From NCBI RefSeq assembly GCF_017876435.1, contig NZ_JAGIOA010000001.1, positions 1,550,001 to 1,614,000 of the forward strand: a DNA stretch of 64,000 nt, in the 5' to 3' direction. The notes below the pieces were generated by a model. It worked only from the letters and a program-made list of their open reading frames with translations, was not told the origin of the DNA and searched no databases. This stretch comes from Microbacterium phyllosphaerae. GTDB lineage: Bacteria; Actinomycetota; Actinomycetes; Actinomycetales; Microbacteriaceae. Made by a program: the position numbers and the translations under genes. Below, in pieces: positions 48,143 through 56,454 of this stretch (positions are counted from its first letter, which is position 1; each line of letters opens with the position of its first letter).

Positions 48143-50257
48143 TCAGAGTGCGGGAGCGGCCTCGTCGACGGTGGTCGCGGCGTCGGGAACGACAGCGGGC
48201 TCGGACGGAGCCGTCGTCTCGACGGGAGCGGGAGCGGGTTCCTCGACGGGTGCCGTTTCCTCGACGGGTGCGGGTGTCGTCTCCTCGACGGGAGCCGTCT
48301 CCTCGACGACCTCGGCGGGGGTGTCCGCAGCCGGTGCGGGGTCCGAGACCGGGGTCTCGGAGGTCTCTTCCTCGGCCGGGGTGGTGCCGGTGTCGCCGGC
48401 GACGTCGTCGACGAGTGGGCACAGGAGACTGAAGGCGAGCGACTCGCGCACGTCGACGAGATCCCACAGCGTGGTCGATGTCGACGGACCGCTCGCGGTC
48501 TCCGTCTTGTAGAAGATGTCGACGGTCGCGTTGGAACAGAGCTGGGTCAGTGAAGGGCGCAGATCGATCTCGCCATAACCGAGGGTCGCATCTGCTCGTG
48601 GCGAGGACAGAGTCGTCGAGCCGCTTCGGTCGGTGCTGCCGTCCAGCAGCGCGCTCACTGTCGCGCCAGCGTCTCCGGTGACGAACACCGAATAGTGGAG
48701 AACGGCCCCGTCAAGAAAAGCGGACGCGCCGGTGACAGTGGGCGTTCCGGTGGGAAGAGCGGGTTCTGTCGGGTCTGTGCCGCCTCCTCCTGGGGTCTCG
48801 CCGCCGCCTCCGGGGGTCTCGCCGCCGTCACCCGGGTTCTCGCCGCCGCCTCCGGGAGTCTCGCCACCGTTGCCGGGGGTCTCTCCGTTGCCGGGGTCGG
48901 TGCCGCCGTTACCCGGGTTCTCGCCGCCCGGATCGACGGGGGGAGCGGGCTTCACCGTCTCGACGGGCGCGGCGGGCGAAACGATTGCGGGTGCCGTGTC
49001 TTCTGCGGGCTCGGGAGTGACGGGCGCCTCGACCGGAGGAGCCTCGGGCTCATCCTCTGTCTTGGTGTCGTCGATGATCAGCGGCTTGTCAGCCGACATC
49101 GAGGCGTCGGGTCCGACGTCGGAGCTGATCGAGGAGGAGTCGCTGTCGCCGGCGCTCGGCAGAGATGCCGCCGGATTGGCTCCCGCGAGTCCGGGGATGA
49201 TCGTGGCCGCGGCGACCACGCCGGCGACGACGAGAGCTGCGGAGCCCACGCCGACGAGGGCGCCCACGCCGCTCAGGATTCCACCGCCCGCAGTCCCGCC
49301 GGCTCCGCCGCCCGCCGAACCACCTGCTGCGCCTCCGGTGCTGCCTGCACCAGCGCCTGCGATGCCGCCGGTCGCAGCGCCGCCACCGGCGACGACGACC
49401 GCGCCGTGCGTGACAGCGGAAGGCATGGCCGCGAGAGCGACGATCGGGGTGCCGCTGCCCTGAAGAGTCGCGAGGTAACCGGCGGAGCCTGCCACGCCGA
49501 GCACGAGCGGAAGAAGCACGAGGGCCAGTCGCTTCGACACGTCCTTCGCCTCTGCGGCGACGATCATGCACCGGGCGCATTCGCCGAGGTGCTGTTCGAG
49601 TCGTTTGTGGTCGCGCGTGCTGAGATTGCCGCGCGAGTACGCGCCGAGGTGCTCGATGCTCCACTGGCAGTCGGAGCCGGCCGCGGCGCTGCGCAGATGG
49701 GCCTGGATCCAGGCCTCGCGAAGTCCTTCGCGAGCACGGAACGCGAGCTGTGAGACGGCTCCGGCCTTCATGCCGAGAAGAGGCCCGGCTTCCTGCGGCT
49801 TCATCTGCTCGATCTCGGTGTACCAGAGCACCTCCTGCCAGCGGGAGGGGAGGCTGCGGAACGCCTGAGCGGTCAGGCTGCGATCGAGCGCCTCGCTGGC
49901 AGCCTGCTCGGTGCTGTCAGGGTCGGCGACGGTGTCGAGCTCGTCGATGGCCGACTCGCGGCGGGAGCGACCCCAGGCGGCGGCGGTGTTGCGGATGCTC
50001 GTGAAGAGGTATGCGCGGAACGAGCCGTTCGGACCGCCGCCCTTGATGATCGCCTGATAGATGCGCGTGTACGACTCCTGCACGAGGTCGTCGGGGTCGA
50101 TGGAGGACGTGATCGACCTGGCCACGGACATCCCGGACGGATAGTGCCGCCTCCAGAGTTCGCCGAATGCCGCCGCGTCACCCGAGCGGGTGCGCAGAAC
50201 GAGATCGGCGTCTGCGATCGGTTCGTCGTGCGAAATGTCGTCGTGGTCCACAGTCAT
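48143..50257 (-). CDS. ECF sigma factor fused to zinc anti-sigma-like, membrane and secreted repeat regions
   Basis: A 704-residue mosaic. Sigma region 2 (about 25-95) and region 4 (about 130-185) form an ECF sigma factor. Residues 215-240 carry H-x3-C-x2-C (His223, Cys227, Cys230), the zinc motif of ZAS anti-sigma domains. A membrane helix follows (about 244-266), then a Gly/Ala-rich region with a second hydrophobic stretch (about 325-370). Beyond it come acidic/Pro segments, a tandem Gly-Asn-Gly/Pro-Gly repeat (about 450-495), a beta-rich domain with two cysteines (about 510-620) and a Pro/Glu/Val-rich tail. Sigma factor, inhibitor and an outside domain thus share one chain. Downstream of its stop lies the oppositely oriented YrdB promoter. 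Confidence 0.8.
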   Translation of the reverse strand: MTVDHDDISHDEPIADADLVLRTRSGDAAAFGELWRRHYPSGMSVARSITSSIDPDDLVQESYTRIYQAIIKGGGPNGSFRAYLFTSIRNTAAAWGRSRRESAIDELDTVADPDSTEQAASEALDRSLTAQAFRSLPSRWQEVLWYTEIEQMKPQEAGPLLGMKAGAVSQLAFRAREGLREAWIQAHLRSAAAGSDCQWSIEHLGAYSRGNLSTRDHKRLEQHLGECARCMIVAAEAKDVSKRLALVLLPLVLGVAGSAGYLATLQGSGTPIVALAAMPSAVTHGAVVVAGGGAATGGIAGAGAGSTGGAAGGSAGGGAGGTAGGGILSGVGALVGVGSAALVVAGVVAAATIIPGLAGANPAASLPSAGDSDSSSISSDVGPDASMSADKPLIIDDTKTEDEPEAPPVEAPVTPEPAEDTAPAIVSPAAPVETVKPAPPVDPGGENPGNGGTDPGNGETPGNGGETPGGGGENPGDGGETPGGGGETPGGGGTDPTEPALPTGTPTVTGASAFLDGAVLHYSVFVTGDAGATVSALLDGSTDRSGSTTLSSPRADATLGYGEIDLRPSLTQLCSNATVDIFYKTETASGPSTSTTLWDLVDVRESLAFSLLCPLVDDVAGDTGTTPAEEETSETPVSDPAPAADTPAEVVEETAPVEETTPAPVEETAPVEEPAPAPVETTAPSEPAVVPDAATTVDEAAPAL

Positions 50258-50298
50258 CCATCTGTCGCGGAGCGCGAGTGCGCTTCCACATGAAGAGA

Positions 50299-50324
50299 CG
50301 CGTGAACCCCATTTTCATCACGCG
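50299..50324. promoter_or_regulatory. Dyad upstream of the ECF sigma gene
   Basis: CGCGTGA (50299-50305) and TCACGCG (50318-50324), perfect arms 12 bases apart, 42 bases upstream of the sigma gene start. It could be an operator. Confidence 0.4.
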
Positions 50325-50476
50325 CCTTCTCCATTCTCTCTCCAATCTCCCAGGCTCGCCACCCCTTGAAGGAAAGTTCGTTCACGGAGGCTGCTGTCGA
50401 GAAACCCCTGTTCAGAGCGATAACGAATCGCGACGGCGAACATTCTCGAAAAAAATCTGAGAAGTCGCGTAATGAA
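50314..50476. repeat. Imperfect inverted 18-mers flanking an AT-rich segment
   Basis: 50314-50331 and the reverse complement of 50459-50476 agree at 16 of 18 positions (TTCATYACGCGMCTTCTC). They enclose about 127 bases of AT-richer DNA. A small miniature-element remnant or paired regulatory sites are both possible. Confidence 0.45.
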
Positions 50477-50731
50477 TCGAGGGTGCCTTCGTCTCATCAC
50501 ATAGAGACAGCCGACGAGCTCCACCGGGGGGCGGAGCTCAGGCGCTGGTGCAAGGGGTAAGTGCACCGGCATGGCGGGTCGGGCACCTCGGGGGAGGAGC
50601 GCTCGGCCCGCCAGCTCTCGACGTGGGGGGAATGTGACGGGGCCGCCGCTCTGGGGAACGGCGGCCCCTCACCCACGAAGAGTGCGACCGGAGAACGCAG
50701 AGCTGCGCGTCGATGCGCGCGCGGCGTCCGC

Positions 50732-51898
50732 CTATGGTCGGTCGCCCACCCACACGCGCACGACGCGCAGCTGCGCATCCAGCAGCACGGCGTCGCCGGC
50801 GTACCCGTCGTCGAGACGGCCGAGACGATCGGCATAGCCGATCGCGCGCGCCGGGGTCTCGGTGAGCGCCCGCACCGCCTCGGTCAGCGTCGCACCCGCA
50901 GCGACCGCTCTGCGCAGAGCGACATCCTGGGTGAGGGTCGATCCGGCGATCGAGCCGGTGTCGTCCGCGCGCGCGATGCCGTCCTTCACCGTCACGCTGA
51001 CGGCTCCGAGGTCGTAGTGCCCGTCGGCGCTTCCGGCGGCCGCCATCGCGTCGGTGATGAGCGCGATGCGCCCGGGGGCGGAGTCGAAGACGAGCTTGAC
51101 GATGTGCGGATCGAGGTGCACGTCATCGGCGATCGCCTCGAGCACCACGCGGTGATCTGCGGCAGCGGCCAGGACAGGCCCCGGGGCGCGGTGGTGGATG
51201 CCGGGCATCGCGTTGAAGGCGTGGGTCAGTACCGAAGCGCCGGCTTCGAACGCGGCGACGGCCATCGCGGCATCCGCGCTGGTGTGGCCGACGGCGGCCG
51301 CGGCACCCGCATCGACGATGAGTCGGATCGCGTCGAGGCCGCCGGGCAACTCCGGGGCGATCGTCACCTGGCGGATCGTCCCGCGACCTGACTCGAGCAG
51401 GCGTGACACGTCGGCGGCGACGGGGTCGCGCAGCAGAGTCGGCTCATGGGCGCCGTGATGCGCCGGGTCGAGGAACGGCCCCTCGAGGTGCGAGCCGAGG
51501 ATGTCGGCATCCGTCTCCATCAGATCGGCGATGTCGGCCACTCGTCGAGCGAGGTCGTCGAGGGGTGCCGTCACCAGCGAGACGACCGCCCGGGTGGTGC
51601 CGTGCTCGCGGTGCAGCGCGCGCGCCGTCCTGATCGCGTCGACCCCGTCATCGAACGACGCGCCTGCGCCGCCGTGCCCGTGGATGTCGATGAAGCCCGG
51701 GGTGAGCACAGCGTCGGGCCCCGCGATGACCGTCGCGTCGACGATGTCGTCGGCCGGGGCCCAGGTGTCTCCCACGCCGCGAGCGGTGACCCTGCCGTGC
51801 TCGATCCGCACCCACGCACCCTCGACGATCGTGCCGTCGTCGACAAGCCGTGCCGAGTGGATGACGAGTGATCGCGTCGTCGTCGTGTCGGGTGTCAT
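50732..51898 (-). CDS. nagA: N-acetylglucosamine-6-phosphate deacetylase
   Basis: A 388-residue amidohydrolase that removes acetate from N-acetylglucosamine-6-phosphate. The metal site motif DIHGHGGAG, the Glu of HLEGPFLDPAHHGAH and the GHTSAD His are present, as is the catalytic Asp of LITDAMAAAGSADG. Its ATG overlaps the stop of the upstream GH20 gene (ATGA), so the two form an operon. It supplies the missing step between the ROK kinase and NagB encoded about 5 kb away. Confidence 0.92.
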   Translation of the reverse strand: MTPDTTTTRSLVIHSARLVDDGTIVEGAWVRIEHGRVTARGVGDTWAPADDIVDATVIAGPDAVLTPGFIDIHGHGGAGASFDDGVDAIRTARALHREHGTTRAVVSLVTAPLDDLARRVADIADLMETDADILGSHLEGPFLDPAHHGAHEPTLLRDPVAADVSRLLESGRGTIRQVTIAPELPGGLDAIRLIVDAGAAAAVGHTSADAAMAVAAFEAGASVLTHAFNAMPGIHHRAPGPVLAAAADHRVVLEAIADDVHLDPHIVKLVFDSAPGRIALITDAMAAAGSADGHYDLGAVSVTVKDGIARADDTGSIAGSTLTQDVALRRAVAAGATLTEAVRALTETPARAIGYADRLGRLDDGYAGDAVLLDAQLRVVRVWVGDRP

Positions 51899-53409
51899 CG
51901 CTCGCTCCAGGGGATCTCTTCTGCGGGGTGGAAATCGACGTGCTCAGCCTTCCACAGGGGTGCCATCGACCCGAGGCGGACGCGGAATGACTCCCACTCG
52001 CGCTCCGGGGCGCTGCGAGGAGACCACGCGATCTCGGCCTGCGCCGCGGCGCGAGGGAACACCAGCTGCTCGACATCGCTGAACGTGCGGGTGGTCTCAC
52101 TCCACAGAGGCGCCTCGATACCGAGGATCGCGCTGTCGGGCACGTCGAGCACCTGGGTCGGCTCCCACTCGTACGCCGAGCGGACGTCGATGATCGCCGC
52201 CCACGTGAGCCCGAGCGGGAACTCGGCGGTGTACTTCATGTCGAGGTATGCGGCGTCGGCGGCCGACATGATCAGCGCTCCGCCGCGCTCGACGAAATGC
52301 GCGGCCTCTGCGGCATGCGTGCCCTCGGGTGTCGTCTTGCCCCAGTACTGCCCGACGGTCCCTTCGGCGATGTCTTTCGCCGCGCCGACCTCGTGCCAGG
52401 CGAGCGGGATCTTGCCCTCCTCGAACACGATCGCGGTCGCCCGCTCGACGAACAGATCGAAGTCCGCCTGAGGAGTGCCCAGCGACTCGTCTCCGCCGAT
52501 GTGGATGTACGGCCCCGGGGTGATCTCTGCGAGTTCCCTCACGACATCGCGGACGAATTCGTAGGTGCGCTCCTCGTGGATGCGAACGCTCGAGTGGCCC
52601 ACGCCCCAGCCGAGGTAGGGCTCACCGGCGACGGGCAGCGGCTGTCCGAGGCGTGCCGACTCGGCGATCAGGCTGTCGTTCATGACCGGGGCCTCGACGA
52701 GGTCGGGGTAGGCGACGCCGATGGCGTGAGTGTGACCGGGCAGATCGATCTCGGGGATCACGATCATGTGGTGCTGGGAGGCATACGCGACGATCTCGCG
52801 GTAGTCGTCCTTCGTGTAGAACCCACCCCGGTCGCCGAGCGATGCGGTCGACGACGCGAGCTCGGTCAGCTTCGGCCACGAGTCGATGTGGATGCGCCAG
52901 CCCTGGTCGTCGGTGAGGTGCAGGTGCAGGTGATTGAACTTCAGGGCGCTCGTGCTGTCGATGAACTTCTTCACCTCGTCGACGCCGAAGAAGTGGCGCG
53001 TGACATCGAGCATCACACCGCGCCGCTCGAACCGGGGCGCGTCAGCGATCTCCGCTTGCAGGATTCCCCATCCGTCATCACCCTCGCGGAGCAGCTGCAG
53101 CAGAGTCTGCACGCCGTAGAAGAGCCCCGCCTCGTCACCTCCGACGATCTCGACCGCATCCGCGATCGAGAGGGTGTACCCCTCCGGCGCCGCGGAGGCC
53201 GGGTCGACCCGCATCACGACATCCCCGGTGGCGGTGGCGGTGGCGTGCGAGAGACGGATACCGGTGCGCCGCGCCACGGCGTCGATCAGGTGCGCCGTGG
53301 AGGGGGAGTCGCCGATGACTCGGGTGCTGTCGGAGATGGGCATCCTGCCCTCGCCGGAGACGACGGAAGCGGGCAGGGGGACGAGAGGCATGGAATGGGG
53401 AAGGACCAT
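51895..53409 (-). CDS. GH20 beta-N-acetylhexosaminidase
   Basis: A 504-residue glycoside hydrolase family 20 enzyme, a second copy in the window. An N-terminal GH20b domain (about 15-120) precedes the catalytic barrel with LHLHLTDDQGWRIHID and the acid/base pair Asp-Glu in IGGDESLG. The reaction uses substrate-assisted catalysis through the 2-acetamido group. No signal peptide is seen, so it acts inside the cell. It is operonic with nagA. The ATG 53409 is supported by TAGGTT six bases upstream; a TTG two codons earlier is less likely. It shares its 5' region with the ZTP riboswitch of glyA. Confidence 0.88.
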   Translation of the reverse strand: MVLPHSMPLVPLPASVVSGEGRMPISDSTRVIGDSPSTAHLIDAVARRTGIRLSHATATATGDVVMRVDPASAAPEGYTLSIADAVEIVGGDEAGLFYGVQTLLQLLREGDDGWGILQAEIADAPRFERRGVMLDVTRHFFGVDEVKKFIDSTSALKFNHLHLHLTDDQGWRIHIDSWPKLTELASSTASLGDRGGFYTKDDYREIVAYASQHHMIVIPEIDLPGHTHAIGVAYPDLVEAPVMNDSLIAESARLGQPLPVAGEPYLGWGVGHSSVRIHEERTYEFVRDVVRELAEITPGPYIHIGGDESLGTPQADFDLFVERATAIVFEEGKIPLAWHEVGAAKDIAEGTVGQYWGKTTPEGTHAAEAAHFVERGGALIMSAADAAYLDMKYTAEFPLGLTWAAIIDVRSAYEWEPTQVLDVPDSAILGIEAPLWSETTRTFSDVEQLVFPRAAAQAEIAWSPRSAPEREWESFRVRLGSMAPLWKAEHVDFHPAEEIPWSER

Positions 53410-53415
53410 GAACAA

Positions 53416-53421
53416 AACCTA
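53416..53421 (-). promoter_or_regulatory. -10 box of leaderless GH20-nagA promoter
   Basis: TAGGTT on the minus strand, six bases before the ATG at 53409. The adjoining TTTGTTC matches one half of the ROK dyad at 42978. Confidence 0.5.
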
Positions 53422-53463
53422 CCCTGCGCCGCGCCGGGAGCACAGGGAAATCGGCTATGCTTT

Positions 53464-53541
53464 CACACGTCGCGACTGGCGTCTGGGTGGACTACCACCG
53501 GGGAGCGACTGACCACGGAATTCGACCGCGCGCCTGGGCCG
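53464..53541 (+). ncRNA. ZTP (pfl) riboswitch upstream of glyA
   Basis: The conserved core of the ZTP/pfl motif is present in order: CGCGACTGGCG, then GGGTGGACTACCACCGGGG and AGCG, a variable linker, then CCGCGCGCCTGGGC. This aptamer binds ZTP/ZMP, a signal of folate shortage, and switches on one-carbon genes. It lies just before glyA-folD, a classic target. TATGCT at 53456-53461 would start the transcript at the aptamer. Confidence 0.9.
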
Positions 53542-53582
53542 ATAGGTATACCCCTTCGAATCCGTTGTCAGAGGAGCATGTC

Positions 53583-54857
53583 ATGACCGACCGTTACTTC
53601 AACGCCCCGCTCGCCGAGGTCGACCCCGAGATCGCTCAGGTCCTCGATCGTGAGCTCAAGCGCCAGCAGACGTTCCTCGAGATGATCGCATCCGAGAACT
53701 TCGTCCCCGTCTCGGTCCTGCAGTCGCAGGGCTCCGTGCTGACCAACAAGTACGCCGAGGGCTACCCGGGTCGCCGCTACTACGGTGGCTGCGAAGAGGT
53801 CGACGTCGCGGAGGAGCTCGCGATCCAGCGTGCGAAGGACCTGTTCGGGTCGGAGTTCGCCAACGTCCAGCCGCACTCCGGCGCATCCGCCAACGCCGCC
53901 GTGCTGCACGCGATCGCGCGCCCCGGCGACACCCTTCTCGGGCTCGCGCTCGACCAGGGCGGTCACCTGACGCACGGCATGAAGATCAACTTCTCGGGCC
54001 GTCTCTACGACATCGTCGCCTACGGTGTGGACCCCGAGACCTCGACGATCGACATGGACGAGGTGCGTCGCCTCGCCATCGAGCACAAGCCCAAGGTCAT
54101 CATCGCCGGCTGGTCCGCCTACCCCCGCACGCTCGACTTCGCCGCCTTCCGTGCGATCGCCGACGAGGTCGGCGCGCTGCTCTGGGTCGACATGGCGCAC
54201 TTCGCCGGCCTCGTCGCCGCCGGGCTGCACCCGAACCCGGTGCCGCACGCTCACGTCGTCTCGTCGACCGTGCACAAGACCATCGGCGGCCCCCGCTCGG
54301 GCTTCATCCTGACGAACGACGCCGACCTCGCGAAGAAGATCAACACGGCCGTGTTCCCCGGGCAGCAGGGCGGACCCCTCATGCACGTGATCGCCGCCAA
54401 GGCGACCGCGTTCAAGCTCGCAGGCACCCCCGAGTTCAAGGAGCGCCAGGAGCGCACCCTGCGCGGCGCGGCGATCCTCGCCGAGCGACTCTCGCAGCAG
54501 GACGTGAAGGATGCCGGCATCGGAGTCCGTTCCGGCGGCACCGACGTGCACCTGGTGCTCGTCGACCTTCGCGAGGCCGAGATCGACGGCAAGCAGGCCG
54601 AAGACCTGCTGCACGACATCCACATCACGGTCAACCGCAACGCGGTGCCGAACGACCCGCGTCCGCCGATGGTGACCTCGGGGCTGCGCATCGGCACGCC
54701 CGCGCTCGCGACCCGTGGCTTCGGTGACGCGGAGTTCACCGAGGTCGCAGACGTGATCGCTCTCGCACTGCTTCCGGGTGCCGACGTCGAGGCCCTCCGC
54801 GCTCGCGTCGACGCGCTCGCCGCAGGCTTCCCGCTCTACCCGGACCTGCAGCAGTGA
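53583..54857 (+). CDS. glyA: Serine hydroxymethyltransferase
   Basis: The 424-residue PLP enzyme that interconverts serine plus tetrahydrofolate with glycine plus 5,10-methylene-tetrahydrofolate. Family marks are [20 protein letters not shown] near the N-terminus, YYGGCEEVD, the [12 protein letters not shown] loop, and the PLP lysine in [12 protein letters not shown]. The start ATG 53583 follows GAGGAG. It is preceded by a ZTP riboswitch and followed by folD with a four-base overlap, so control is through folate status. Confidence 0.95.
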   Translation: MTDRYFNAPLAEVDPEIAQVLDRELKRQQTFLEMIASENFVPVSVLQSQGSVLTNKYAEGYPGRRYYGGCEEVDVAEELAIQRAKDLFGSEFANVQPHSGASANAAVLHAIARPGDTLLGLALDQGGHLTHGMKINFSGRLYDIVAYGVDPETSTIDMDEVRRLAIEHKPKVIIAGWSAYPRTLDFAAFRAIADEVGALLWVDMAHFAGLVAAGLHPNPVPHAHVVSSTVHKTIGGPRSGFILTNDADLAKKINTAVFPGQQGGPLMHVIAAKATAFKLAGTPEFKERQERTLRGAAILAERLSQQDVKDAGIGVRSGGTDVHLVLVDLREAEIDGKQAEDLLHDIHITVNRNAVPNDPRPPMVTSGLRIGTPALATRGFGDAEFTEVADVIALALLPGADVEALRARVDALAAGFPLYPDLQQ

Positions 54858-55732
54858 CCGCTGCGATCCTCGACGGCAAGGCGGCGTCGGCTGCGATCAA
54901 GGCCGAGCTGACCGAGCGGGTCGCCGCGCTGAAGGCGAAGGGCATCGTCCCGGGCATCGCGACCGTGCTCGTCGGCGCCGATCCGGCATCCCAGCTCTAC
55001 GTCGGCATGAAGCACCGTCAGTCCGAGGCGATCGGGATGAACTCGATCCAGCGCGAGCTGCCGGCCGATGCGACCCAGGCTGACGTCGAGGCGCTGATCG
55101 ACGAGCTCAACGCCGACCCCGACTGCCACGGCTACATCGTGCAGCTGCCGCTGCCGAAGCACATCGACACGGATGCGATCCTCGAGCGGATCGATCCGGC
55201 GAAGGATGCCGACGGCCTGCACCCGACCAACCTCGGCCGCCTCGTGCTGAACGTCAACAGCCCGATCCACACCCCGCTGCCGTGCACGCCGCGCGGTGTG
55301 ATCGAGCTGCTGCTGCGCAATGACTATGACCTCAAGGGCAAGCACGTGGTGGTCGTGGGTCGAGGGGTGACCATCGGTCGCTCCATCGGCCTGCTGCTGA
55401 CCCGCCGCGACCTGAACGCCACGGTCACGCTGACGCACACCGGCACGGTCGACATGCCGCGCTACCTGCGCGAGGCCGACGTGATCGTCGCCGCGGCCGG
55501 CGTGAAGCACCTCATCCGCGCCGAGGACGTGAAGCCCGGTGCCGCGGTTCTCGATGTGGGTGTGACGCGCGAGACCGATCCCGAGACCGGCAAGAACCTG
55601 GTCTTCGGCGACGTGCACCCCGACGTGGCAGAGGTCGCGGGCTGGGTCTCGCCGAACCCCGGCGGCGTCGGCCCGATGACCGTCGCACTGCTCATGACCA
55701 ACGTGGTCGAGGCGGCCGAACGCCTCGTCTGA
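54854..55732 (+). CDS. folD: Methylenetetrahydrofolate dehydrogenase / methenyltetrahydrofolate cyclohydrolase
   Basis: A 292-residue bifunctional folate enzyme converting 5,10-methylene-THF to 10-formyl-THF. The catalytic Lys lies in [27 protein letters not shown] and the NADP-binding [14 protein letters not shown] follow, then [10 protein letters not shown] at the C-terminus. The start GTG 54854 overlaps the glyA stop (GTGA), so the genes are coupled and both lie under the ZTP riboswitch. Its product feeds PurN and PurH, encoded elsewhere in the window. Confidence 0.94.
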   Translation: MTAAILDGKAASAAIKAELTERVAALKAKGIVPGIATVLVGADPASQLYVGMKHRQSEAIGMNSIQRELPADATQADVEALIDELNADPDCHGYIVQLPLPKHIDTDAILERIDPAKDADGLHPTNLGRLVLNVNSPIHTPLPCTPRGVIELLLRNDYDLKGKHVVVVGRGVTIGRSIGLLLTRRDLNATVTLTHTGTVDMPRYLREADVIVAAAGVKHLIRAEDVKPGAAVLDVGVTRETDPETGKNLVFGDVHPDVAEVAGWVSPNPGGVGPMTVALLMTNVVEAAERLV

Positions 55733-55739
55733 CGAGCAT

Positions 55740-55828
55740 CGGTCCCGATCTGCGCATCCGGTCCCGATCCGCTGACCTCTCCCGCTGATTCGCCTACGAA
55801 TCGGGACGACGTCCGCAGATCGGGACCG
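55740..55828. repeat. Palindromic element between folD and convergent membrane-protein gene
   Basis: A perfect 15-base inverted repeat (55740-55754 with 55814-55828) encloses an inner hairpin (GATTCG/CGAATC). The motif TCCCGAT occurs twice directly and twice inverted. It may serve as terminator for both convergent genes. Confidence 0.55.
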
Positions 55829-55835
55829 TCTGCGT

Positions 55836-56396
55836 TCAGCCGAGCTCGTCGAGCATCCGGCGCTGCTCCGGCGTCAGCCCGTCCTGGAGTTCTTCACGCG
55901 CCTCGGCGGTGGCCGGCGTCTCCGCGGAGGTTGAGGCGGATGCCGACGCGGGCGCGGCCTTCCTGCCCGAGACTCTGCCCTGCACGGCGTCATACAGCTC
56001 GCCGGCCTTCGCACGCAGCCTGTCGTCGACCTGGTCGTAGATCATCCAGCCGAACAGCAGGAACAGCGGAGGAAGCGCGTAGCTCCAGAAGCCGGAGGCT
56101 CGCACACCGCTCAGCCAGACGACAGCCACCCAGATGATCAGCTCGACCAGGTAGACGAGGACGTACTGCACGACCTTCTCGCCGGTCTTCGTGCGGTCGG
56201 CCGCGGACTTCGATGCGGCTTTGCGGAAGGCGCCGGTGAGCAGCGGCTTCACGAACAGCGCGGCGAGAGTCAGGATGACAGCGGCCCAGAGTGCGTGGAA
56301 CCCGACGGAGACACCGGCGGACAACAGGCCGATGAGCAGCAGCACAGCGACATCGAACACGTAGAGGGCGGCGAACCGGACGATTCCGTTCTTCAT
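55836..56396 (-). CDS. Hypothetical integral membrane protein
   Basis: A 186-residue protein with about four membrane helices in the first 125 residues, a charged loop (about 55-72), and a soluble tail of about 55 residues rich in Ala and Ser that ends in a short amphipathic segment, LTPEQRRMLDELG. I do not recognise a family. The ATG at 56396 has AATTCT six bases upstream, a weak leaderless -10; an upstream frame to 56486 has no support. It converges on folD across a palindromic element. Confidence 0.65.
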   Translation of the reverse strand: MKNGIVRFAALYVFDVAVLLLIGLLSAGVSVGFHALWAAVILTLAALFVKPLLTGAFRKAASKSAADRTKTGEKVVQYVLVYLVELIIWVAVVWLSGVRASGFWSYALPPLFLLFGWMIYDQVDDRLRAKAGELYDAVQGRVSGRKAAPASASASTSAETPATAEAREELQDGLTPEQRRMLDELG

Positions 56397-56454
56397 GCGA
56401 CCAGAATTCCACAATCCTGGACGCTGCGGCACCTCTCGATCGAGCGCCTTCGGA

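Larger units (their letters stand above)
50258..50731. other. Intergenic region, AT-richer, with inverted repeats
   Basis: The longest stretch without a convincing gene. It is visibly richer in A and T than the rest (for example the A-run near 50450). It holds a dyad close to the ECF sigma gene (50299-50324), two distant inverted 18-mers (50314-50331 and 50459-50476), and on the right a GC-rich part leading to the end of nagA. Small open frames exist on both strands but lack ribosome binding sites and homology. Confidence 0.6.

Noticed and set aside
48780..48950. Short tandem repeats resembling a CRISPR array or a minisatellite.
   Set aside because: The repeats are in frame and encode the Gly/Pro/Asn repeat of the ECF fusion protein; there are no spacers of constant length.
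50318..50572. An 84-codon minus-strand frame and a 65-codon plus-strand frame as protein genes.
   Set aside because: Neither has a ribosome binding site, a leaderless -10 or known homology. They are mentioned only for their repeated short peptide.
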